From positions 4,552,001 through 4,616,000 of the forward strand of contig NC_070567.1 in NCBI RefSeq assembly GCF_026914185.1: a DNA stretch of 64,000 nucleotides, in the 5' to 3' direction. The notes under the pieces are model-generated. The model made no database searches, had not been told where the DNA came from, and worked only from the letters and a program-made list of their open reading frames with translations. Shown here piece after piece: positions 10,110 through 21,301 of the stretch. Made by a program: the position numbers and the translations under genes. This DNA is from Puccinia triticina (Eukaryota; Basidiomycota; Pucciniomycetes; Pucciniales; Pucciniaceae). How positions within the stretch are numbered: the stretch's first letter is position 1; every line of letters begins with the position of its first letter.

Positions 10110-10815
10110 CAATCAACTTCTTCTGGACATGGGTGCACATTTTATCCATCCCCACCCACTTTCCGGCCGTACACCTCTTCCGCCAGCGCGAAGAGCTTCG
10201 CTTGGCTGACAAAGAATTTTTGTGGGCGTCCAGAGGTTTGAGCTCGGGTCGGGAAGCAAGGAAGGCTTGACCAACCGGGCCGTTTTGCGCAACTGAGTTC
10301 TGCGGGCCTTATTGGAGCTCAGATGGAGATGGTCAGCAACTTTCTTAGCCTTCCCCTGAGCAAGGGTGCCCATGATAGACATAATAGGTTTCTCGCCGAC
10401 GGGACCGGGACCAAATGCGGGCGCCGAGGTGGTAAAGTTAGCTGTTCCAGTTCCAGCGGGAGGGGGAAGGGCAAAGCTGGAGGCGGAGACGGGCAGGTTG
10501 GAAATGCATCAATATTCACCAACCGCTTGGCTTCTCTGATCTCCTTTGTTGCCTCAATCCCATCCTTCACTGGTAATTGCAAGTCCATCTACAATCGTCC
10601 GGAAAAAAAATCCTTCTGAGGTTAAAATTAAAGCATGTCCAGATTAGGATGGATGGATTACGGACCAGGACAAGATGGAAGCTCCTAGTCCTCCACTCCT
10701 CCACTGCTTCTTGACTGTTCATAGCAATGTCGAATTTGACGGACTTTTTGCGCATAAAGGTGGTGAGGATAGTCTGACTGATCCTATTATCTGTAGAAGA
10801 TATTGACACAAGTCT
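10110..10815 (-). pseudogene. Decayed SSK1-like response regulator
   Basis: Two exons resemble the receiver domain of the fungal HOG-pathway regulator Ssk1. The first (to 10666) has ISQTILTTFMRKK, then QEAVEEW and FHLVL. A 77-bp GT-AG intron (10589-10665) leads to MDLQLPVKDGIEATKEIR, which carries the usual phosphorylated Asp. After a Pro-rich linker the frame shifts once (about 10390-10480, continuing in the frame with VADHLHLSSNKARRTQ). Upstream of the first block the acidic pair before the Asn is degraded to Ser-Thr-Asp. No start codon or continuous frame can be defined, so I read it as a relic copy. Confidence 0.7.
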
Positions 10816-11647
10816 TAAATATCTGCCCAGATCGTGTGTGCTGCTGTGATGGCGGGCAAGCCAAGCTTGCTGCTGGCTGTGCGTCTTGCTCTTTTCTTTC
10901 CTGGGGGGCTGACAGCCTTTTTCCTCTGTGATATCCTTCATTCTTGTTTTTTCACTCCGCTGCTCTCTCTCTCTCTCTGCATGCTTTCCTTTTTTGTGAT
11001 TGTTATTTTTTCTCAAATTGCACGGCCAAGTGATTGCAATGCAGCAGCTTGGGACCCTGGTGGTACAACTTTATGACATGATCTCCGACAGATTTAGTAT
11101 GTATGGTGCCCCTTCCTCCGCGAGTGGATACCACAGTGAAGCTCAGGGTGTTGTTACACCCACCAAGGATCCACTTGGAGCCAACCATTTGAACCATGGT
11201 GGGGCTGCCGTGGCCCGGGTTTCTTGTTTGTATCACGAGGAGTCCTCGCTGTGCCCACGGAAAGCCCAAGGCTTTTGTGGATTCGTCGAGGTGATCCCGT
11301 GGATACCCCCCCGGATCAAACTGGTGGTGAGCACGTGGGCGTGTGGACCAGGAGCCGCTGGTCCGCCCGCTGCACGGGTTCATCGTGGAATCCTCGTGGG
11401 TTCCGAGTGATGTCCTCGTGGAGGTACTCCCCGGGTGTACATAGACACTTCATTGGTGTTTACTGAACGTTTTGGCTGAGATGGTGAGCACAACGAGTAC
11501 AGCAGCAAAGCCAGTTTGATTGAATTCAAAGTTGATTGGAATGACTTCAACTGAACAATAACACAATATGTAGTAATACTCATAGGATGTTCATGAACGA
11601 GTACAAAAGAAGGAGAATTCAAGGAGAATGAAGAGATGGGACTAAAA
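10816..11647. other. Gene-free spacer
   Basis: A ct dinucleotide run lies near 10960-10980 and GC-rich imperfect palindromes at 11100-11420. I see no gene. The right part would hold the terminator of the NOP12-like gene. Confidence 0.45.
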
Positions 11648-13214
11648 CTAAGATTTTGCTTTATTTGAGCCCGCCTTAGGCTTGCTTGAACGAGCTTTCT
11701 GGGAAGTTTTAGTTGACTTATTTTTGTCCTTATGTCCGAGTTTATTGAGAGCGGATTTGAAAGGTTTTAGAGTAGCCTGAAGCTCTTGTTTTTTAGATTT
11801 TTGAGAACTTAGGATTTTAATCTTCAACTTATTTTGTTTTTTGAGCAGCCTCCTTTCGACTCGTAACTGATTCGCAGATTTGATCCGTTTACGTTCGTCC
11901 TTGTCTAGATTGGCGAGTTCTTGAGATTGATCTGGGCCTTTATAACTCGTCTCGATCTCTTTGCTCAAGTCGATCCGCGGTCTGTTGTGTGAATTTTTAG
12001 CACCAGACGATGAGGTACTCTGATTGGTAGGGTTTGCTTTCCCCCTTTTATCCGAGCGGTTTGCTGTCGCTGGCTCTCTTGTCCTCTTCAATGCCGATGA
12101 CTGTCCGCTCGATAGATACTTTTGAAGCCGCACTTTTCGCTTACCAATCGTGAAGCTACCTTCAGGTAAAGCTAGCATTTCTTCCACTGCATCTTGTGTC
12201 TGACCGGTCAAAGCAGAGAATCAGCTCTCTGTTGACGTGATCAAGTAAGATTGAAGACTGACTCTCAATAAAACATATGCAAAGCCTTTGGTAAGCGAAG
12301 TAGCTTTATCCCTGACCACGCGTACTCTTTCGACCCAAGTAGTTGCCCCATCTGGTGATCCCTTTTTCTCTTCCAAGAGTCGATTCTCGACTGCTTTCCG
12401 AATCGAGTCTTCCTCTTCAGCGAAATCCAAACCGCCGATAAACAACGTTCGACGTTGTTCTTTGTAATCGATTGAATGGCCCGGTTTAGTAGAATTCTTG
12501 GAGGGCGGTTGAGAGGCGATGTCGCAGCGAAGAACTCGGTCCATGAACGTTGTCCCATCGCTTTTGGTGGCTATCAGTTTAGCCAATTCGATGGCTGACA
12601 AATCGTCTGATCCTTGCGAGCTGGTAGGAGGAGGAGCAATGACAACGTATGCCAGACATGACTTGGCCTCAGGATGAATGTTGCCAGTCACGTAGCCGAT
12701 CTTTCGCTTCTGAGCATCCGTCAGTAGCTTGACCGGTGGCGCAGTTGTTTCGGTCGGCTCCAGTGGCTTGGCCCCTCGACGACCAGCACTCCCGCCCATG
12801 GCATCATCGAAAGATGGCCGCGAGCTAGCTTGGGCTTCTTGCCAGCTCTTCGAGCGCTTGGTCCCATGATCGCTTTTCGGAGGTTCGCTTCGTATGGGCG
12901 TCGCTAGAGGAATTCCACGAAAGCGGATCGATTCAATCCGAGCCTGCGTCCCTAATCCAGTCTCTTCTTTCAATGGATTCAAAAGATGTTCCGATAGGGC
13001 ACGAGAGGCTGACTGAAAATTGATTCCGGAGCATATAAATCAGAACAATTTGTTTTCCGCTTTGGCCGTTTTGAAAAATTCAAAAATTACTAACTTTATT
13101 CCTAACACACTCGATATGTACATTTCCGACGAAGACTGTTCGAGTATTTTTTTGCTCAGATGTTTCAGGCGGATGACTCGATGTACTGGAAGTATGGGGG
13201 CTCTGGACTGACAT
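11648..13214 (-). CDS. NOP12/RBM34-like nucleolar RNA-binding protein
   Basis: Three exons, 13107-13214, 12263-13012 and 11648-12199, join in frame through 94- and 63-bp GT-AG introns to 469 aa. RRM1 is entered by TVFVGNV at the end of exon 1 and has the long insert typical of the Nop12 family (IESIRFRGIPLATP, later CLAYVVIAP). RRM2 (about residues 220-320) shows RTLFIGGLDF and TKGFAYVLL. The C-terminus is Lys/Arg-rich, as in proteins of pre-60S ribosome assembly, where yeast Nop12 helps pre-25S rRNA processing. The chosen ATG gives only about 27 residues before RRM1, shorter than usual. A LINE fragment starts some 350 bases upstream, so the original N-terminus may be lost or spliced from further away. 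Confidence 0.72.
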
Positions 13215-13561
13215 GTCGGACAGCTTTCTTGTTTGACTTTTTTTTGAAGGAAATATGGTTGGCTGTCGACTCGGGTTCAGCCTCAGAGCAAACGAAGCGC
13301 AAGGAACCGGCATTGGTGCGTCCGCGCAGCCCTTAGGTCGCATATGCATGTGACTCGCAGGCAGTTTTCTTTTTGAATTTTGGCCTATGGCATGAATCAA
13401 GTTCTTTGTGAAAGAGGAGACACACAATTCTAACCCAACACAGCTCCGCAAAACACGCTTGTGTGATAAAGGAAACTGAGAGGATTTGGGAACATCTTGA
13501 GAAAAAAGTAAAAAAAAGGAAGAAGAGAAGGGGAGGAAGGGGGAGTCAACAAGGCAAAACC

Positions 13562-13981
13562 TCAGGGAATCAATCTGTGCCAATTGTTGAGGGTCTTGTC
13601 GAGCCGTTCCGCGTTGAAGCGGATTCTGGGATGTCGCAAATGTGCCCGGAGGGTCACCCATTGGCTTTTAACCTGTGGGCAGAAGTTGATGAAGTGGAAA
13701 ACCGTTTCCCTAGCCCCACAGTTGGGGCAGAGTGGGTCAAAAATTCTAGCAATGCAGAATAAATGCTTTTTCAGTGCACAACAACCCAAAGCTAGTTGAT
13801 TAATCAATGAACTGAAGGAAATGTAAGGAACCAAGGGAGTCAATTGTTTGGGGAGAAGACCAGCCATGAACTTTTGGTGAACCTTATTACAATTGCTTTT
13901 GGTCATAAGGGACTGCAAGGAGGAGGACTCCAATGCTTCCTTAGCCAATTGGTCTGCCAATTCATTTTCCAGGATATCATT
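13562..13981 (-). pseudogene. 3' end of a non-LTR retrotransposon (LINE)
   Basis: The minus strand encodes the tail of a LINE ORF2: the end of an RNase H domain (ADQLAKEA), a spacer, and the C-terminal zinc knuckle region CPNCGARETVFHFINFCP. There is no reverse transcriptase upstream, so this is a 5'-truncated insertion, the normal outcome of target-primed integration. It overlaps the region where the 5' end of the NOP12-like gene would be. Confidence 0.75.
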
Positions 13982-14910
13982 GCGGCCGGGCCGCGGGTGT
14001 CAATTTAACTCACAGCACTGCAGTTGTACTTTCTGATTATGTGTGATTGGACAGTACAACTGTGGTGCATTCTTTGTGATTCTGGTGGGTACTTGGCACA
14101 GGTACCCCCCTGTTTTTTACCCCAAAATCTGGACACCCGCACCCACAAATGGGTACTTGGTGCCTTTGTTAGACCCCCCCCCCCACTACCAGGGGGGCGG
14201 GGATATGAGGCAGTATGAGGTGGCACCCAGGTACCTCCTGGTTTTATGTCCCAAAATGGGCACCCGGCACCTCCTGGCAGGTGCCGGCGGTGCCAGGTCC
14301 TAATGGTCATCTTTAATCCAAAGTGATAATGTAACATAATCTCACTCACAATAACAGATATCATAACTTAAATTTCTTTATCCATTTTTGAAAATTGGGT
14401 AACAGTACTCACCAGTTATTGGTGACTGGGGGGTAATGTAACTGAAAAAGTTATGTTGCAGGCAGATTTATCCAAATGGATAATTTATCTGCCCACCACT
14501 GGTTGATCCAAATTCAAAAAAGAGGTGAATACATCCTATAAGAGCATCCGCATCTGTGGCTAGATTAGCCTGGGCTAACTAGCTTGGATTCCGATTGGAA
14601 TAGGCTAATCCAATCGGCCATCCGCATGGGTGGGGATTAGTGGGTCCAAGGCTGTTGGAGGTTATGTGTTTAGGTGCCTATATTTTATGTGTTTGGCACC
14701 TAAACACATAAAGTTCATGCTAACAAGCATGATGAATATTCATTTTGGGATTAGTCCCAGGATTAGGGGGGTCTAAATTTAGACCCCACTAGCTCCAAAC
14801 GGAGCTCCGGGTTAAGTTGATCTCCGGTTGATCCAACCCAATGCGGGTGCGGGGTTGAACTAAGTGCCCTAATGCGGGCTAACTTAGTGCCCGGTGCGGA
14901 TGGTCTAAAG
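13982..14910. other. Repeat-derived spacer
   Basis: Segment 14090-14310 is full of ggtacc/gggtacc and cacccg blocks typical of the hAT MITE ends elsewhere in this window, but I cannot define a TSD. 14540-14900 has gctaac/ttagcc inverted blocks. No gene. Confidence 0.45.
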
Positions 14911-15414
14911 GAGTATGCTTTGGCACACTCCTATAACAGAGTTTGCTTTGGCACACTCCTGTAACAGAGTGTGCTTTGGCACACTCCTGTAACAGAGTGT
15001 GCTTTGGCACACTCCTGTAACAGAGTGTGCTTTGGCACACTCCTGTAACAGAGTGTGCTTTGGCACACTCCTGTAACAGAGTGTGCTTTGGCACACTCCT
15101 GTAACAGAGTGTGCTTTGGCACACTCCTGTAACAGAGTGTGCTTTGGCACACTCCTGTAACAGAGTGTGCTTTGGCACACTCCTGTAACAGAGTGTGCTT
15201 TGGCACACTCCTGTAACAGAGTGTGCTTTGGCACACTCCTGTAACAGAGTGTGCTTTGGCACACTCCTGTAACAGAGTGTGCTTTGGCACACTCCTGTAA
15301 CAGAGTGTGCTTTGGCACACTCCTGTAACAGAGTGTGCTTTGGCACACTCCTGTAACAGAGTGTGCTTTGGCACACTCCTGTAACAGAGTGTGCTTTGGC
15401 GCACTTCAATAAAG
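14911..15414. repeat. Minisatellite, 18 units of 28 bp
   Basis: A head-to-tail array with unit gagtgtgctttggcacac plus tcctgtaaca. Eighteen units fit exactly in 504 bases and nearly all are identical; only the first two and the last vary. Each unit contains an 8-bp stem (gagtgtgc/gcacactc) around a 4-base loop, so the array is a chain of small hairpins. 28 is not a multiple of 3, so each reading frame cycles through a 28-residue repeat, which explains the spurious long open frames here. Confidence 0.95.
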
Positions 15415-15873
15415 GAGTGGGCTTTGGGTCCAAGTGATCATTGCATAATGCACCCATTCAGATGAAAATATTGATTTAGCTTGGAGTGTTCACTTGTGTA
15501 AGTGTCCTTGCCCCAAGAAAGCCTTGGCTACATCTTGTCACTATTTTTAGGTGTGATTGATTAAAAGTTGATTAACAAGCTGATCCTTGTAATGGCTGCA
15601 GGCAAGGCCCAAGGTCTGCATCAATTCATATCTATGAAAGTACTAACATTTCAGGGTACATTCAATTTAAGGGCACAGAGCTATTGAAAAAAAAAAAATC
15701 AGGTGTGGACTGTAACAAAGAAAACCAAGAAGCACAACCTAAGAGAAACTGCACCACAACTTTAAAAATCGGAACTATCATAGCAAACATAATTTTGTAG
15801 CGAGTCCATAATCTTGATGATTACTTCAGATGAGACTTGTTCGCTAGAAATCGCCTTGTCGGACGTGGGGATT
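15415..15873. other. Gene-free spacer
   Basis: An AT-rich stretch with one poly-A run near 15690. I see no gene; it would hold the 3' end of the gene at 15874-16942. Confidence 0.5.
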
Positions 15874-16942
15874 TTATGCGATGAAAATACCGGCGATTGA
15901 CGAAGGAGTTCGGCTTCGTGGTGCATCTACGGGGGCCTGGGAGCCGGCTTCAGCCGTTCTCTCTGTGACGATGAAAAGTTTGTATCTCATTAACGCGGTG
16001 GGCATTGGACGGACGGCTGAAAGAAACATGGTACTTACCAAGCCATACACCAACTTTGGCAGAATGGGTCACCGGATGGGCCCACTCACCCGCATCCATT
16101 CCTATGTTTTTGCTCGTCGATGGCCCTACAGGCGCCACGTTGGTGGGGCGGGGATCCTCCTCGATTTGATGATTACTGAAAACCGAAAATCCGTCGATTC
16201 CAGCAGTGATATCGGCTAGTTGATCAGGATCCGTAGCCTTGCCCTTCCCTTTTCCTTTTCGCGCTATTGCCCTTTCGGTCCGACCGCTACTCTTTCGTGA
16301 GGTTGCAATAGCGAGTGCCGCACCGCGGCTTCCTCTCCCGCGCAGGCTACTGCCAGCTCTAGAGCGCGTGTTACGCGATGGTCCTTCGTTTGATCCTTGG
16401 AGTACCGTGTCGGCCAAGGTGCGCTGAGGGCCTAGGCCAAGTGGATCAGAAACTCGGCTGCGTTTGGGGGTAGGTGCGACACGAGAAGCTTCGTTTTCTT
16501 TTGTGGGTTGAGGGTTAACTGCTCTCTCAGATGTGGGGTGAGCTTTTGGTTCTGGTTGGGTCCCAGTGGCTTCTCCTTCAGGGACGTGGTCTTCGTCCAT
16601 GGTTTTTTCACGAGTGCGCTTGACGTTGCCACCAAATCGGCGTTCGATGAAATTTGGATCTCCCTCGAATTCGCAAAACAAATCCTCTTCGCCGTGTTTC
16701 ACCAACGCTTTTCCCTTCATCCAGGTCATGGAGCCGTTGAAGTAGGTAACTCTACTTTTGATGGGACCCAGGAAGTGTTGAAAGTCGATATCACGCCGAC
16801 ATCGCCCCATGAATGCATTGTGGGCATTGGTTGATTTCTGAATTTCAATTGAACAAAGAACAAGATGAGTGATAAGTGTTGAGTGTTGAATCGCATATGA
16901 CAAAAGATTTAGACTCACCGATGACGACTTGGTGAAACCCAT
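15874..16942 (-). CDS. Unknown basic protein, three exons
   Basis: Exons 16919-16942, 16039-16837 and 15874-15962 join in frame through 81- and 76-bp introns (GTGAGT...CAG and GTAAGT...CAG) to about 303 aa. The first exon encodes only MGFTKSSS. Exon 2 opens with a compact, conserved-looking block (HNAFMGRCRRDIDFQHFLGP, then VTYFNGSMTWMKGKA). It becomes a long disordered stretch rich in Pro, Ser, Glu and Arg, with a basic KGKGKGKAT patch that would suit a nuclear protein. I do not recognise the family. Intron phases, splice sites and GC content argue that it is a real host gene rather than a transposon remnant. Confidence 0.65.
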
Positions 16943-17562
16943 GATCGACAATCTACTGTTCTGAGGAATGCGAGGGATAAAACTCGGGGATAACCGTGGA
17001 TAACTGTGCTGCCTTCTACACTTAAGTGATACGCTTTTTGAACAGCTCAGCTAAAGGCCAAGTTTGGCTACGATGATAAGCAAGATTGTTGGTGCTAAGA
17101 AGCCAGAATAGATGAGTTTGAAAAAACACGTTTAGGAAGTCGGAGATGCTACAGGATGCTACAGCTCTGCCACCTTTCTCTCTGTTTGGAGGAAAGCTTG
17201 GAAGGGGCAGGGATAGATCAAGCGGCCTGACGAACGACTGGCAGGTGCTCCTATGATATCGACAGCTGTCAGCCGGACAAACCCCGGCGAATTCGCAGGA
17301 AGACTCGTCCAGTCAGACTGCTGAACTTCCTGGGCAAGTCCAGACTATGTTACTTTTTAGCGGCTTATAGCAATTGGTGTACACAGAGGAAGCTGTACAT
17401 ACGCTTGGAGGCAGACGCGATGCCAATACAGTCACCTACGGTGGCGGTTTAAACCAGCCCATTGAGGCATGGACCACCCCAGAATCAACGGGGGATGTTT
17501 GGGCATGAAGTGTACATTCAGTGTGAAACCGCATACATACCACTCCGTCAAAGCCCTTTGTT
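16943..17562. other. Upstream region of the 15874-16942 gene
   Basis: No open frame of note. It presumably includes the promoter of the minus-strand gene and the 5' flank of a LINE fragment. I see no clear TATA box or repeat borders. Confidence 0.4.
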
Positions 17563-17820
17563 ATGATTCGCATTCGTTCGCTAGGTTTTCGGGTTAAATT
17601 TTGCCCCATCTGTGGGGCAAGGGAAACAGTTTTTCACCTCATGAACTTCTTCCCGAGTGCTCGAGTTCAGAGGAGGTCACTACGAAGACACTTGCGTCTT
17701 TTACGGATTCGTTTCAGGGCGGATAGACTCGACTTGGTCTTTGGCAATCGAAAAGCTGATGTGGCTTTGGCAAAATTCTTAATCGACTCAAACCGCTTTT
17801 CCGGACAACTTCCTCGATGA
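17563..17820 (+). pseudogene. Second LINE 3' fragment
   Basis: The plus strand encodes FCPICGARETVFHLMNFF followed by a basic tail, clearly related to the zinc knuckle tail at 13562-13981 but diverged and in the other orientation. The second half of the zinc motif is degraded (the terminal Cys is replaced). No reverse transcriptase is present. It is a dead remnant of the same LINE family. Confidence 0.7.
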
Positions 17821-19069
17821 TTCATCCTCCACACGGTTTCCCTTCATGATCCTCATTCCTTTGTTCCTTCTTTCCCCTCTCTGTTCCCATCCTATCATCA
17901 CTCTCTTCCCCTTCCTTTCAAAGCACTAGCAGTCCTGTAGTTGTGCTAGTCGAAGTATTATGTACGCCACATGTCACGTAGATGTTACTTAGATTCATAG
18001 TGTGCAATGCCATAGGCCAAATTTCACTTTTTTTAAAAAAAGCCCGGGTTTGTGGGCAGGTTAGCTGATGAGGTTGCCTGCAAGTGGGCAAACACATTTG
18101 TTTGGTCAGTTTCAGGCTAAAGTGAGCTGAAATGAGTCAGAGACCGCCTTAGCCTGAGGCTAGATTTCAGGTTAAGGCTTGCTAAATTTAGCTGACCTTA
18201 GCCTGAAATCAAACCTGAGGCTTTTTGACCTGGGGTTAGCCCGGACCAATGTGATTGCCGTTTGGGTTAAGTTGCCCAAAATTGTCAACTTAACCCAACA
18301 AATGTGAATGCTCTTAGGCCTTTGAGATTGGTGGTCTCCAAAATCAGGTGGACAGTGCCAATTCCCCCAAGAAAACCAAGACCTAGTTGTATATAGACTT
18401 TTCTTATGTTCTGCCTGACTTGTTACACACATCTCTTCCTCAAAATCCCTTCCATCAGTTGCCTCCATAATTTGTCTTTGTCATCAGTATATTAATCCCA
18501 AGATTCCAGAGTCTGCAATACATTACAGATGAACAGATTATAATTTAAATATGCCTATCTCACTATGGAAACCCATGTTGTGGTACATGTTGAGTGAAAA
18601 ATATGTATGTTGTACATAAATCACTAGCTTTCCCAATACCATATCACAAGGTGTCTGCTATAGAGAATGAAATTTGAGTCTTGGGTACCTGTTGGGACCT
18701 GGGTACCTGCTAGTTTTCTTGCCAAAACCAGTACCTCATACAGCACCAGGCACTGCTTGGCTGGTACCAGTGATAATTTTGGCAGGTACCAACCCCCTGC
18801 ATTATTCTTTGTATTTTGCTCTGTGAAAATAAATCCCAAATTGCCTTTACCTTTCAGACATGAGTAACTACTTATTTATCTCCCTTATCAACAATGATAT
18901 CATTCTTGTGTTGGTTTTCAAATGTACAGCAATGGCAGAAAAGCTTGCCAAGTTTTGTGGCTGAAATGATTTCTGTATTTTAGCCACAGGCCTGTACAGC
19001 CTCACTGTACAGGCAGTCAAAACCCGTTTGGGTGGCTGGTTTTGCTTGACATATTGGATGTAGGGACGG
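17821..19069. other. Repeat-derived spacer
   Basis: 18130-18300 has long imperfect inverted blocks of the ttagcctgaggct type. 18680-18800 has ggtacc-rich blocks like the hAT MITE ends. 18925-19010 resembles, in inverted form, 19990-20070, so an older MITE may have been split by the solo LTR. No gene. Confidence 0.4.
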
Positions 19070-19851
19070 TGTGGTGGGCAAACCGGTAGCAAAAAGGAAT
19101 TTTCAGTTCAAGAATCTCACCGGCTCCCCCCCCCCCCTCAAGATCAAGACTCTCAAGATCAAGACCCTCAAGACTCAAGTTGCTCATGCTGTCTCTTCCT
19201 ATCATCCTCTTTTCCTCTTCCCCCTCTCTATTCTCTCCTCCTTCCCTTTCTTGGTCCTAACACAGCTTGTGCTGTGGGTTTTATTTCTTTGCTTTTGGTT
19301 TCTGATCTATTTCTTTTATTTCTTTGTCTGGTTTGTGTCATTTCTCTCTCCTTTCTTAGGCTGTGGTTTCCCCTTCTTTCTACTCTATTTTCTATCCTGT
19401 TGAGCTTTGTTGTTCTGTTCTGTTTTGATTCTGTTTCCTGTTTCCTTTTATGTTCTTGTCTATTTGGGTTGTGTTGTTTGCGCGCGCACGGCGCGCAAGG
19501 AGATGATGAAATTTATGTGACATGTTGTCTCCCCGAGTCCAAGTTCGCAGAACTTGGAGGAGGGGAGCGGCATGGCATTCTGATCCGCCATCTCGAGTCC
19601 GGAAGTCTAGAATCAGGAGTCAAGAGTCTTACGAATTCCCCTCCCCCTTCGACTAACCCTTCAACCATCCCAGAATCCTCAACAAAACCGCCGCCGAGAA
19701 TCCAACCCTCGGCGAACTCTCAAAATCACCCAACCACAAGCTATCAAATTCGAATCCGTACGACTCCTTCGGGACCGATCCGAGAGGGCAGCTACCAGGC
19801 ATCTTTTCCCCTCCCAGCGCTGCCGCCGGCCTAGCACCGAGCGGAGCTCCA
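19070..19851 (+). repeat. Solo LTR related to the Gypsy element at 28605-37201
   Basis: It begins TGTGGTGGGC and ends GCGGAGCTCCA. It shares the internal landmarks of the two full LTRs: a pyrimidine-rich 5' half, ttggtcctaacacag, gcgcgcaaggagatgatga, and the terminal block cttttcccctcccagcgctg. It is clearly diverged from them. The bases acgg occur directly before the start and one to two bases after the end, a possible target duplication. No internal region is attached, so it is best read as the product of LTR-LTR recombination. Confidence 0.82.
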
Positions 19852-20112
19852 TAACGGGCAAGGGGCGAGGGGGGAAGGAGTGGTGAAGGGCCGGATCAAG
19901 GTAAAATCACTCCATGAATCCAATGGTGGGGCCCTCGAGGCCCCAAAGTGGAAAATAAAGAAACAATTTTTTTCTTCTGATGGCATTCCTGACGTACAGG
20001 AGCCATACAGGCTTTGAGGCTGAAATCAGCGGTCCAAAAGCTGGCCGCAAGCTTTTCTGCCATTGCTGTATGTAACTGTACTATCACAATACCTTTCACT
20101 TTAAAAAAAAAA

Positions 20113-20196
20113 CTCAAGAAACTGCTGCCAGTTGACATGCAATATTACAAAGGCGCCTTTGTAATATTGCATGTAAACTCGCAGCAGTTTCTTGAG
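20113..20196. repeat. Near-perfect 84-bp hairpin
   Basis: An inverted repeat centred between 20154 and 20155, with arms running from ctcaagaaactgctg to cagcagtttcttgag and a centre of aaaggcgccttt. Almost all pairs match. It could be the tip of a foldback transposon. Confidence 0.8.
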
Positions 20197-20494
20197 GCCC
20201 CATTTGGCTGCTGTGTTATACAACATAAATGGTCAAATTTATGACGCGCGACCCCCAAGGGTTTCAAAGTTTTGGTGGCGACAGGGGGCAAACTTTGGGT
20301 CGCGGCATCATAAATTTAGGCCCTGTTTGGCACCGATATAATCAGCAATATATTTCACAGATTATATTGGTGAAATACCAATGGTGTTTGGCGGAGCAAT
20401 ATATCCAATTTCCTGTAATTACATTACTACCCCTTGATATATCGGCAGCTCAGACCTGGCACACACATACATATCATACACCCTCTCCACCGGT

Positions 20495-20960
20495 CATGGA
20501 GAGGATTGACCGGTGCTCAATGTGTACACCACCTCTTGATGATCTCAATGACCAGTCAACCGGTCATTGAGAAGAAGGATACATACACCTTCTAATAGAT
20601 GACAGGTCACACAAGTCATCCAGGTGTTGTATATTCCTTCTTGATGACCAGTCAACTGGTCATTGAGAGGTTGGGTTCCTCTGGATGACCGTTTGAACAG
20701 GCCATCCCAAAGCCTCTTGATGGCTTGTTTGACCAGTCACAGAGATCGACCGGTTGATCTCGTTGACCGGTCATTGAGATTGATCAAGAGGACTTCAACC
20801 TTTCAATGACCGGTTGACCGGTCATCAAAATGGTGAAATCCACCAGAGACCAGTTTAAAGAGGTCAAGTTTCCTGTTTTTGTTTTTGACAACCGGTTGAG
20901 CGGTCATCAAGAGGGAGAAGTTCCTGGCAGGGATGACTTTTTGGAATGGTCATCCCAAAG
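20495..20960. repeat. Diverged tandem units of the accggtcattgag type
   Basis: Many palindromic units built from tcaatgaccggttgaccggtcattgag-like segments, spaced about 40-60 bases apart and strongly diverged. They form the interior of the PIF-like element. Similar units recur at 25560-25700 and 26455-26560. Confidence 0.6.
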
Positions 20961-21301
20961 GTGTAAAATCTGCGTCGGACCGGGGTGAAGTGTACATAAT
21001 AATTATTCCGCATGTACTGACAAACGCTAGCGATATATTAATTTAATTTTTATTTTGGGTGTAATAATCAGCATGTCACAGATTATATTGCTTGTGATTA
21101 TTTCACTGTAGAGATGCAACGTTTGGACCCGGGCACCCGTTTGTATCCGGGTACCGCCTGTTTTTTTGGCCTAAAACGGACACCCGGACACGCCTGGGGA
21201 CCCAGGGGGCGGTACCCGGGTACCATGTGCGGGTACCTGCGGGTACCATGTGCTAAAAAAGTACTACTGGGGGTTGATTTCATGCATACTATCATCCTAA
21301 A

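Noticed and set aside
14911..15414. CRISPR array
   Set aside because: Regular 28-bp units, but there are no unique spacers between them, there are no cas genes, and the host is a eukaryote.
14879..15457. Open frames of 147-192 residues on the minus strand with a CQSTLCYRSVPKHTLLQE-type repeat
   Set aside because: They are produced by the 28-bp minisatellite being open in all minus frames. No start context, splice sites or domain.
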